Made by a program: the position numbers and the translations under genes. 5,235 bases of DNA from Methanobrevibacter sp. (lineage in GTDB: Archaea; Methanobacteriota; Methanobacteria; Methanobacteriales; Methanobacteriaceae), in NCBI GenBank assembly GCA_031289975.1, contig JAITOM010000210.1, positions 1 to 5,235 of the forward strand. The letters run 5' to 3'. A model generated the notes under the pieces. That model saw only the letters and a list, made by a program, of their open reading frames with translations. It searched no databases and was not told where the DNA came from. Each line of letters begins with the position of its first letter. The stretch's first letter is position 1. Shown here in pieces: positions 1-4,710 of the stretch.

Positions 1-352
1 TAATTTATTTAAAATTCAATTAAATATTTGCAATCAGAAATTATTTTTATTTCTTTAAATTATTTAAATTAAATTTAAAAGAGTAAATATTAATATTTAA
101 AAAAATTAATTTGCAAAAAATTTTTTGAATTAATACAAAAAATTAATTATACAATAAATTTAATTAGGTGGGAAAAGAAGTAAATTACTTTATTTGAGAA
201 TTAAAATCAGTTTTATTCTATGAAATCTGGTGATTAAGATAGAATTTCTTAAAATTATGAAATACTGTTTAAAATAATATATTAGTTAAATATAATTGAT
301 TTTAATAAGTTTTCAAAAATAATTATTGCCCACTTTAATGCAATCTTTTCCT
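1..352. other. AT-rich intergenic region without a supported gene
   Basis: I found no convincing open reading frame here on either strand. Positions 1-160 are nearly pure A/T and show nothing specific. Positions 163-351 contain the only G/C clusters (GGTGGG at 167-172, GCCCAC at 328-333) and several inverted repeats, described as a separate candidate RNA. Confidence 0.6.
163..351 (+). ncRNA. Candidate structured RNA (speculative)
   Basis: Seen: positions 163-172 (ATTAGGTGGG) can pair with 329-339 (CCCACTTTAAT) over about 10 bp with one G-U and one bulged base, closing a domain of roughly 175 nt. Inside it, 197-206 pairs with 211-219 around a TCAG loop (9 bp, one bulge), and ATTCTAT at 215-221 pairs with ATAGAAT at 239-245. 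The latter stem contains a nested 4-bp stem (224-227/232-235) with a TGGT loop. The two inner hairpins share bases 215-219, so they are mutually exclusive. GGAAAAG at 171-177 also complements CTTTTCC at 345-351. In DNA this AT-rich some pairing is expected by chance. No known RNA family was recognised, and strand is assigned only from the downstream + gene. Confidence 0.2.
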
Positions 353-367
353 AAAAATATTTATATG
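353..367 (+). promoter_or_regulatory. Archaeal promoter (BRE/TATA) for the small Cys peptide gene
   Basis: AAAAATATTTATATG fits an A-rich BRE followed by an archaeal TATA box (TTTATATG). Transcription would start roughly 25 nt downstream, near 388, leaving a leader of about 50 nt that contains the strong ribosome binding site at 422-429. Assigned by eye. Confidence 0.5.
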
Positions 368-421
368 ATGAAAACAATAATTAATCAATATAATCAAAAG
401 TATTGGTTATAATAATTTAAA

Positions 422-429
422 AGGAGGTG
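422..429 (+). promoter_or_regulatory. Strong Shine-Dalgarno site, AGGAGGTG
   Basis: AGGAGGTG is an 8-base match to the complement of the archaeal 16S rRNA 3' end (CACCUCCU). It lies 8 nt upstream of ATG 438. It is the best ribosome binding site in the window and the main reason to accept the very short reading frame behind it. Confidence 0.75.
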
Positions 430-437
430 TAGTACAA

Positions 438-530
438 ATGATGATTCAACTCGATTTACAACATTTCTGTTGTGGTGAAAAAGGATGTGAAATGGAAATC
501 ACCTATGGTGAAATGATGGATGTAGAATAA
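438..530 (+). CDS. 30-residue Cys-containing acidic micropeptide
   Basis: The frame starts at ATG 438, with a second ATG at 441, and ends with TAA. It encodes 30 residues with a cluster H9-F-C11-C12-x4-C17 in the first half (HFCCGEKGC) and an acidic second half rich in Glu and Met. Evidence for coding is the near-perfect Shine-Dalgarno with 8-nt spacing, an upstream TATA box, a clear GC rise (about one third GC against far less in the flanks), and a T-rich terminator just after the stop. There is no signal peptide or membrane segment. Three Cys and one His could bind a metal ion or form a redox pair; this is inference only. It is transcribed towards the 93-residue gene on the other strand and has no operon partner. 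I do not recognise the family. A regulatory leader peptide is less likely because no gene follows on this strand. Confidence 0.7.
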   Translation: MMIQLDLQHFCCGEKGCEMEITYGEMMDVE

Positions 531-540
531 AGTTAAAACT

Positions 541-575
541 TTATTTCTTATTTTTCAATTTTTTATTTTTCAATT
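541..575 (+). terminator. T-rich terminator region after the micropeptide gene
   Basis: The stretch just after the stop is dominated by T on the + strand, with runs of 5-6 T. It contains a two-copy direct repeat (TTATTTTTCAATT at 548-560 and 563-575, period 15). Oligo-T tracts are the usual archaeal termination signal. The remaining bases to 680, between two convergent genes, show no further feature. Confidence 0.5.
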
Positions 576-680
576 GAAATACTAATTACATTATTATTAA
601 CTTTTAAATATTCTTTTTATATCTTTAATTAAATTCAGATTTTCATTTAATTCTTTTATTAGGATTGTTTATTAATTAAT

Positions 681-962
681 TCATATTTCATTTAGAATAT
701 ATTCTATTTCTTCTTTTTTGTAACCTAATTTTAAAAGTAAAGTGAAAAAAGAATTAATATTATCCTGCTCTTTAATTTTATTCCAATTTTTAAAATCATT
801 GTTTAAAATAGCTGCCAATATTATTTCTATTCCAATTAAAGTATCACTATCAATACCTACAATATACTCCTCATTTTCAAAATGATTTTTTGAATCCACT
901 AATTCAAAACTTTCATCTACACTATCCCTTTTAAGTATAGCATGTTTTATTTCAAAATTCAT
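681..962 (-). CDS. Hypothetical acidic protein, 93 residues
   Basis: The frame runs from ATG at 962 to TGA at 681. I do not recognise the family. The protein is acidic and soluble-looking: the N-terminal third has charged strand-like segments (residues 1-37), the middle has a short hydrophobic helix (about 40-54, DTLIGIEIILAAIL), and the C-terminus looks like two helices (about 69-93) split by LGYKKEE. There is no signal peptide and there are no Cys residues. It lies 59 bp downstream of iorB on the same strand but seems to have its own TATA box at 984-993. There is no Shine-Dalgarno before the ATG, and the TATA spacing suggests a leaderless mRNA. Coding is supported by length in a sequence where stops are frequent, and by amino-acid composition less biased to Asn/Lys/Ile than noncoding translation would give. 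A functional link to IorAB is possible but unsupported. Confidence 0.7.
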   Translation of the reverse strand: MNFEIKHAILKRDSVDESFELVDSKNHFENEEYIVGIDSDTLIGIEIILAAILNNDFKNWNKIKEQDNINSFFTLLLKLGYKKEEIEYILNEI

Positions 963-983
963 AGTCTTTCAATTCCATAATAC

Positions 984-993
984 AATATATAAT
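984..993 (-). promoter_or_regulatory. TATA box for the 93-residue gene, spaced for a leaderless mRNA
   Basis: On the minus strand this reads ATTATATATT. Its centre is about 26 nt upstream of the ATG at 962, the normal TATA-to-start-site distance in archaea. Transcription should therefore begin at or next to the start codon. This fits the absence of any Shine-Dalgarno sequence. Confidence 0.5.
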
Positions 994-1021
994 CATTTAA
1001 CTTAATAAAATAAATGATAAT

Positions 1022-1666
1022 CTATTGAAAGGATTTAATTTTCTCATATCCCTTTTCAATAGCTTCAATATTCATATCATGAAGCTTTGGTTTTAAATTA
1101 TCTTTCATAGATGATATAATTTTATTTTTAGATATTGGAAAAGTTTTATCTGCTGTTGCAGCACCCAATAAAACCATGTTTAAAGTTAATAGATCACCTG
1201 ATTCTTTAGCTAATTGATCACCATTTATAGGATATATGTAATTATAGTTCTCTTTTAAAATAGCTATTATTTCCTTAATATCTGGATAGTTATTTTTTTG
1301 AGATGTAATATTAGATGGTATTATTGGAGTAGTATTAAATAAGATTTTAGTGTTGATATTTGCTTTATTTAAACTTCTTACAACTTCAATTGGTTCAAAA
1401 CCAATTATCATATCTGCATTAAATTCTTCAATGAGTGAACTTTTATAGTTTCCAATTTTAAGTTCCGTGGATACAGCACCTCCTCTTTGAGACATTCCAT
1501 GAATTTCACTCATCACCACATTCATTTTTTCATTCATAGCTCCATTTCCAATGATTGTGGAAGTTTTTATAATTCCTTGACCTCCAACACCACAAATATA
1601 GATAGTGTATGAATTTTTACAAAATTCAGGATTTTTTGAATAAATATCTTTTTTCATGCTAATCAT
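1022..1666 (-). CDS. iorB: Indolepyruvate:ferredoxin oxidoreductase, beta subunit
   Basis: This is the small subunit of the cytoplasmic IorAB complex, which oxidatively decarboxylates aryl pyruvates (indole-, phenyl-, hydroxyphenylpyruvate) to aryl acetyl-CoA with ferredoxin, or runs in reverse. The 214 residues match the usual length of about 200. Seen: the gamma-type domain of 2-oxoacid oxidoreductases, with the glycine-rich GVGGQG at residues 26-31 and the family signature GMSQRGG at 57-63, plus a conserved C-terminal GDLLTLNMVLLGA stretch (about 157-169). No Fe-S motif is present, as expected for IorB. The start codon overlaps the iorA stop as ATGA (1663-1666), implying translational coupling. 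A second possible start, ATG at 1657 (211 residues), is preceded by a weak GATGAT Shine-Dalgarno-like sequence and cannot be excluded. It ends the apparent RHH-iorA-iorB operon. Identity is secure from the motifs and partner gene; substrate preference is from the family. Confidence 0.93.
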   Translation of the reverse strand: MISMKKDIYSKNPEFCKNSYTIYICGVGGQGIIKTSTIIGNGAMNEKMNVVMSEIHGMSQRGGAVSTELKIGNYKSSLIEEFNADMIIGFEPIEVVRSLNKANINTKILFNTTPIIPSNITSQKNNYPDIKEIIAILKENYNYIYPINGDQLAKESGDLLTLNMVLLGAATADKTFPISKNKIISSMKDNLKPKLHDMNIEAIEKGYEKIKSFQ

Positions 1667-3678
1667 CTAAAACTATCTTTAACTTTAATGGCTTTCTCTT
1701 TACACATTTGAGTACAAGTGGTACATCCTCTACAATTAAGATAATCTATAACAATTTTATTATTTTTAATTGAAATAGCTGGACATGCAAGAATTTTAAC
1801 ACAATCTAAACAGTGACTACATTTATTATAATTAATTTCCATGGATTTTTTCTTTTTTAATCCTTTTATTAATGCACATGGATATTTAACTATTATAACA
1901 GCCACCCCATTAAATTCAATGGCTTTTTTATAAGTTTCAATTGTTTTTTTTAAGTTTAATGGGTTTATTACCTTTACAAATTCAGCTCCCGAACCAATAG
2001 CTATTTTTTCAATAGAGATTTCAGGGGCTGAATCCCCCATTCCATCTACATTAAGTCCTGGATTTGGTTGACCTCCAGTCATTGCAGTGGTTCTATTATC
2101 TAAAACTGTAAGAACAAATTTATCTTTATTATGAATACCGTTTATCAGTGGGGAGATTCCACTATGGAAAAATGTGGAATCACCAATAAAACTCATAATA
2201 AGTTGATTTGTTGCCTTTGAAAATCCACCACCATCTCCAACACTCGAACCCATTGATAATAGATAATCAGCTGTTTGGTAAGGTGGATTAATACCTAATG
2301 TATAACATCCAATATCTGATGCAAATATTACATTATTTTCAGGAATGTTAAGTTCTTTTATTGTTCTTTTAACTGCAAAAAATGTTGATCTATGTGGGCA
2401 ACCAGCACAAAATGTTGGTGGTCTATTTGGAAGGTTTTCAACTAAGTTGTTGAGTTTTGTGTTTTTTAATTTCCTATTTTGATTATAGTCATTGATTTTA
2501 ATTTTTTTACTATTAAATTCACTCACAATATTTTTAATATTATTTTCTTTATTAGCTATTTTATAAAAATTTTTAAATGAATTTAAAATAATATCTGGAC
2601 TAAATTCATAAATCACAGGGAATACATTGTTTAATTTTCCAAAAACAGATAATTTCAGCTGATGTTTAGCTATAATTACTAAAACTTCTTTTTCTATTAT
2701 GGGATCGACTTCTTCAAGTATAAAAACTCCATCTAAATTCTTGATAAACTTTAAAACTTCTTTTTCAGGGAAAGGATAAGTAAATCCTAATTTAAGAATA
2801 TTTATTCCTAAATTATATTTATTAACAATATCATAGGCATAATTAAAACTACTTCCACTTGAAATAATTGCTAAGTTAAACTTAAAGTTTTTTTTTAATG
2901 TGTTTGAAGGTGAGTAGATTTTATTTAATTTATTATCTATTTTTTTAATATCTTCAAGCTTTAAAATCAAATTTTTATGCATTTGAGCTGCATTTTTAGG
3001 AATGGGAACATATTGATCTGGATTTTTCTTAAAAAATCCTTTCTTCCAATGAACATTTTCAAGAATGTTATTATTGTTAATTGTATTGTTTATTTTGTTA
3101 ATTGTATTGTTTATTTCTCCTAATTCTACAATTCCTCTCATATGGGATATACGAGTAGTTGTACGGATTATAACTGGAATTTTGAATTTTTCAGAACGCT
3201 CAAATCCATAGATCATCATATCTTTTATTTCCTGGGGATTTGAAGGTTCTAAAATAGGTATCTTAGCTAATCTTGCATAATGTCTATTATCTTGTTCATT
3301 TTGAGATGAAAACATTGAAGGGTCATCAGCAGTTAATATTACCATTCCAGCATTAACACCATTATAAGCTGTTGTTATAAATGAATCAGAAGCAACATTT
3401 AAACCTACATGTTTCATAAAAGTAAATGATCTAAGTCCTGATACTGCACCTGTTGCTACAACTTCCATAGCAACCTTTTCATTAACAGAAAATTCAAAGT
3501 ATATATTAGTATCCTTTGAAAGGTAATATAGTATGTTCCCTATTTCAGATGATGGAGTTCCAGGATAAGTAGCTGCAATCGAAACTCCTGCTTCGATGGC
3601 TCCACGAACGGCAGCTTCATTGCCAAGTAAAAATAATTTTTTTCCAACTTCATTGCTTAAAAGCTTTTCTAATATCAT
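1663..3678 (-). CDS. iorA: Indolepyruvate:ferredoxin oxidoreductase, alpha subunit
   Basis: This is the catalytic subunit of IorAB and carries thiamine diphosphate and two [4Fe-4S] clusters. The preferred start is ATG 3678 (671 residues): GGTGA at 3684-3688 sits 5 nt upstream. The in-frame GTG at 3687 (674 residues) lies inside that Shine-Dalgarno. Numbering below is from the GTG. Domain order is typical of IorA: N-terminal PYR-type thiamine domain (YPGTPSSE 41-48, NEQDNR 130-135), a middle domain, then the PP domain with CAGCPHR at 427-433 and the thiamine-diphosphate/Mg motif from GDS 502-504 to DN 530-531, followed by MTGGQPNPG (536-544). A C-terminal 2x[4Fe-4S] ferredoxin domain has C623, C626, C629, C635-P and C652, C655, C658, C662. 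Oddities: the fourth Cys of the second cluster is followed by Lys, not the usual Pro, and residues 192-207 are an Asn/Ile repeat encoded by a 21-bp tandem repeat. It follows the RHH gene by 46 bp and overlaps iorB. Confidence 0.95.
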   Translation of the reverse strand: MILEKLLSNEVGKKLFLLGNEAAVRGAIEAGVSIAATYPGTPSSEIGNILYYLSKDTNIYFEFSVNEKVAMEVVATGAVSGLRSFTFMKHVGLNVASDSFITTAYNGVNAGMVILTADDPSMFSSQNEQDNRHYARLAKIPILEPSNPQEIKDMMIYGFERSEKFKIPVIIRTTTRISHMRGIVELGEINNTINKINNTINNNNILENVHWKKGFFKKNPDQYVPIPKNAAQMHKNLILKLEDIKKIDNKLNKIYSPSNTLKKNFKFNLAIISSGSSFNYAYDIVNKYNLGINILKLGFTYPFPEKEVLKFIKNLDGVFILEEVDPIIEKEVLVIIAKHQLKLSVFGKLNNVFPVIYEFSPDIILNSFKNFYKIANKENNIKNIVSEFNSKKIKINDYNQNRKLKNTKLNNLVENLPNRPPTFCAGCPHRSTFFAVKRTIKELNIPENNVIFASDIGCYTLGINPPYQTADYLLSMGSSVGDGGGFSKATNQLIMSFIGDSTFFHSGISPLINGIHNKDKFVLTVLDNRTTAMTGGQPNPGLNVDGMGDSAPEISIEKIAIGSGAEFVKVINPLNLKKTIETYKKAIEFNGVAVIIVKYPCALIKGLKKKKSMEINYNKCSHCLDCVKILACPAISIKNNKIVIDYLNCRGCTTCTQMCKEKAIKVKDSFR
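3076..3115 (-). repeat. 21-bp tandem repeat inside iorA
   Basis: GTTAATTGTATTGTTTATT occurs at 3076-3094 and again at 3097-3115, giving a 21-bp period with two copies. Because 21 is a multiple of three, it encodes a heptad repeat INNTINK-INNTINN (about residues 192-207) and keeps the frame. It lies between the PYR domain and the next domain, where a flexible linker can be tolerated. It looks like a slippage product. Confidence 0.85.
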
Positions 3679-3683
3679 TAAAT

Positions 3684-3688
3684 TCACC
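3684..3688 (-). promoter_or_regulatory. Ribosome binding site that sets the iorA start
   Basis: The minus strand reads GGTGA, then five bases (ATTTA), then ATG 3678. The match to the anti-Shine-Dalgarno and the spacing favour ATG 3678 over the upstream in-frame GTG at 3687, which overlaps this site and has no site of its own. Confidence 0.65.
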
Positions 3689-3707
3689 AGTAACCATTAA
3701 ATGGATA

Positions 3708-3743
3708 TTAAATTTTTTCATCACTTAAATTTTTTCATCACTT
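3708..3743 (-). repeat. 17-bp perfect tandem duplication at the end of the RHH gene
   Basis: On the + strand AAATTTTTTCATCACTT occurs at 3710-3726 and 3727-3743, directly adjacent, and the identity continues 2 bp further left. The right copy encodes the last residues of the RHH protein and the left copy lies after its stop, in the spacer to iorA. Because the stop codon forms at the repeat junction, one copy more or less would leave the protein unchanged and only alter the distance to iorA. Confidence 0.9.
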
Positions 3744-3922
3744 GCCCTTTTAGCTTCTAATAATATTTTAGTTACTTCTTTAGATCTTGCACCTTTATCT
3801 AACCTCCAACTTTCAGATGCTCTCTCATCTAACCAATTAGCTAACTCTTCTGGTAATGATATATTCATTCTTGATTTTTCTGATAGTTTCCAAATTTTAT
3901 CAACTTCATCTTTTTCAACCAT
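3725..3922 (-). CDS. Ribbon-helix-helix DNA-binding protein, 65 residues
   Basis: Probably a dimeric MetJ/Arc-type transcription factor. Seen: after a charged N-terminal tail (1-17), residues 18-23 (RMNISL) fit the beta strand that pairs between subunits and enters the DNA major groove. Residues 24-36 (PEELANWLDERAS) fit helix A and 46-59 (RSKEVTKILLEAKR) helix B, separated by a somewhat long turn (ESWRLDKGA). The N-terminal extension and short C-terminus are common in archaeal members. ATG 3922 has no Shine-Dalgarno, but a TATA box centred about 26 nt upstream suggests a leaderless mRNA. The gene precedes iorA by 46 bp on the same strand with no visible promoter between, so co-transcription is likely and regulation of its own operon is a reasonable inference. 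An antitoxin role is a possible alternative, since many antitoxins share this fold, but no toxin gene is adjacent. Confidence 0.8.
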   Translation of the reverse strand: MVEKDEVDKIWKLSEKSRMNISLPEELANWLDERASESWRLDKGARSKEVTKILLEAKRASDEKI

Positions 3923-3941
3923 AAATATTAATTTATTTTTA

Positions 3942-3953
3942 TTATATATATTT
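3942..3953 (-). promoter_or_regulatory. Promoter of the RHH-iorA-iorB operon (leaderless spacing)
   Basis: The minus strand reads AAATATATATAA after an A-rich BRE-like AGAAAAT. The TATA centre is about 26 nt upstream of ATG 3922, so transcription should start at the start codon. It is the only good promoter close to the RHH gene and probably serves all three genes. Confidence 0.55.
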
Positions 3954-4037
3954 ATTTTCTAATAATGTGTTTAAATAAGTATTTATTTAAATTTTTATAT
4001 AAACAATTAGATAAATATAAGTTCAATTAACTATTTT

Positions 4038-4104
4038 TTTACTTACTTATATATCATATATAAATAAATATTTTTGCGTGTATGTGTGTAAGTAAACATT
4101 TACT
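4038..4104. repeat. Nested inverted repeats around the left GT-rich element
   Basis: TTTACTTAC at 4038-4046 is the exact reverse complement of GTAAGTAAA at 4088-4096, 41 bp apart. A second dyad, AGTAAACATTTACT at 4091-4104, overlaps the right arm and has two central unpaired bases. The GT-rich 13-mer (4078-4090) abuts it. Short dyads of this type are typical operator shapes, but no binding protein can be assigned. Confidence 0.5.
4078..4090 (+). repeat. GT-rich 13-mer, copy 1 (GTGTATGTGTGTA)
   Basis: Identical to the 13-mer at 4271-4283, 193 bp away in the same orientation. Such G-rich sequence stands out in this A/T background. It lies about 125 bp upstream of the RHH operon TATA box. Confidence 0.8.
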
Positions 4105-4142
4105 AATTATTTTTTTATTAATTAAATCTATTATTTATTAAA

Positions 4143-4156
4143 ATCACCCATATAAA
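4143..4156. repeat. ATCACCCATATAAA motif, copy 1
   Basis: An exact copy recurs at 4612-4625. Degenerate copies are at 4533-4547 (C-tract expanded to six C) and 4580-4593 (ATTACCCACATAAT). On the minus strand the motif reads TTTATATGGGTGAT, which combines a TATA-like and a GGTGAT sequence. Its role is unknown. Confidence 0.7.
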
Positions 4157-4265
4157 ATAAGTATAATACAAAAATAAATATTATAACTTAATATTTAAAT
4201 ATTTAATAAATTATAAGCATTATAAAATCATTATAACTTCAAATTAAAGATTTTCAAAATAAAAA

Positions 4266-4299
4266 TTTGTGTGTATGTGTGTACACACTCACACAAAGA
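4266..4299. repeat. Long imperfect palindrome containing GT 13-mer copy 2
   Basis: The core GTGTGTACACAC (4277-4288) is a perfect 12-bp palindrome. Around the same centre, after a 2-bp mismatch on each side, TGTGT (4270-4274) pairs with ACACA (4291-4295), and weaker symmetry reaches 4266/4299. The 13-mer shared with 4078-4090 forms its left half (4271-4283). It ends 7 bp before a TATA box, where an activator or repressor would be expected to bind in archaea. A hairpin is possible, but a protein-binding operator seems likelier. Confidence 0.75.
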
Positions 4300-4305
4300 A
4301 TAAAG

Positions 4306-4313
4306 TATATAAA
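4306..4313 (+). promoter_or_regulatory. TATA box downstream of the palindrome, no ORF behind it
   Basis: TATATAAA preceded by AAAG (BRE-like) and followed by GGG is among the best TATA boxes in the window. Initiation is expected near 4335 on the + strand. The first ATG after it (4343) opens a frame of only four codons, and no longer + frame with a ribosome binding site appears before the membrane peptide gene at 4711, which has its own promoter. The product may be a noncoding RNA or a long leader. Confidence 0.5.
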
Positions 4314-4408
4314 GGGATAGAATAATACAATAATATAATCATATGGAAATAATGTAAAAAGAGTATTTTGATTTCAAATAATATCCTTTTATTATTGATA
4401 GTACATGT

Positions 4409-4434
4409 GATTATTTTGAATATATTCAATAATC
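4409..4434. repeat. Inverted repeat around TTGAATATATTCAA
   Basis: TTGAATATATTCAA (4416-4429) is a perfect 14-bp palindrome. GATTA (4409-4413) and TAATC (4430-4434) extend it with a 2-nt bulge on the left. It lies about 80 nt into the RNA predicted from the 4306-4313 promoter and could be an RNA hairpin or a DNA operator. It is A/T-rich, so chance is not excluded. Confidence 0.4.
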
Positions 4435-4532
4435 CATTAATTATGTGCTTACTGCAAATAACCTGTATGAATATGAAACCATGAAAAATAGAATAAATGT
4501 ATATTAATTGGTACAAGTTTTTATTTAAATCA

Positions 4533-4547
4533 ATCCCCCCATATAAA
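4533..4547. repeat. CCCATATAAA motif, degenerate copy with a C6 tract
   Basis: ATC followed by five more C and ATATAAA, so the C-run is six (4535-4540). The right ten bases (CCCATATAAA, 4538-4547) match the exact copies at 4143 and 4612. A six-C homopolymer is exceptional in this sequence and is prone to slippage. Confidence 0.6.
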
Positions 4548-4579
4548 AATCGATTACTAAATACTAATTAAAATAAAAG

Positions 4580-4593
4580 ATTACCCACATAAT
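4580..4593. repeat. CCCATATAAA motif, diverged copy
   Basis: ATTACCCACATAAT matches 11 of 14 positions of ATCACCCATATAAA. It lies 32 bp before the exact copy at 4612. Confidence 0.45.
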
Positions 4594-4611
4594 TCATTCA
4601 AAAAATGAAAC

Positions 4612-4625
4612 ATCACCCATATAAA
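4612..4625. repeat. ATCACCCATATAAA motif, copy 2 (exact)
   Basis: Identical over 14 bp to 4143-4156. It lies about 40 bp upstream of the TATA box of the membrane peptide gene, a plausible position for a regulator site. Confidence 0.7.
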
Positions 4626-4663
4626 TGAATAAATTAGAAATTAAGACATTAATAATGGAAACG

Positions 4664-4674
4664 AATTTATACAA
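4664..4674 (+). promoter_or_regulatory. TATA box of the small membrane peptide gene
   Basis: AATTTATACAA, preceded by an A-rich BRE-like GGAAACG. Initiation is predicted near 4695, giving a leader of about 16 nt that just contains the ribosome binding site at 4700-4705. Confidence 0.5.
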
Positions 4675-4710
4675 AATACAATGAATAAATAAGAAAAATG
4701 GAGTGTTAAT

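Larger units (their letters stand above)
3923..4710. other. Repeat-rich intergenic region, no convincing gene
   Basis: About 790 bp between the divergent RHH operon and the small membrane peptide gene. No frame with a credible start and ribosome binding site was found. A 75-codon minus-strand frame (4289-4516) needs a TTG start and is rejected. The region holds the operon promoter, a second TATA box at 4306-4313, a GT-rich 13-mer in two copies, several palindromes, and four copies of a CCCATATAAA-type motif. Near-pure AT stretches include a dyad at 4190-4203 (AATATTTAAATATT). It looks regulatory, or like a short noncoding gene with its control sites, rather than plain spacer. Confidence 0.6.

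Noticed and set aside
3653..3724. A 23-codon frame overlapping the start of iorA (MKKFNIHLM...)
   Set aside because: It arises from the 17-bp duplication, has no separate ribosome binding site and overlaps the secure iorA coding sequence in another frame.
3967..4032. A 21-codon + strand frame (ATG 3967 to TAA)
   Set aside because: No ribosome binding site, no promoter at proper distance, and a composition (Leu, Lys, Tyr, Phe) expected from random AT-rich sequence.
4289..4516. A 75-codon minus-strand reading frame with a hydrophobic translation
   Set aside because: It needs a TTG start with no Shine-Dalgarno, its Ile/Leu/Tyr/Phe-rich translation is what AT-rich noncoding DNA gives, and it runs through the palindrome and TATA box at 4266-4313. 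A TATA-like sequence lies about 26 nt before the TTG, but leaderless TTG initiation is weak evidence.
4335..4660. Possible C/D box or tRNA-like RNA behind the 4306-4313 promoter
   Set aside because: No CTGA D box, no RTGATGA C box and no tRNA T-arm sequence were found. Only a noncoding transcript of unknown type remains possible.
3923..4710. A replication origin, suggested by AT-richness and repeats
   Set aside because: No cdc6/orc1 gene is nearby and no recognisable origin recognition box is present, so there is no positive evidence.
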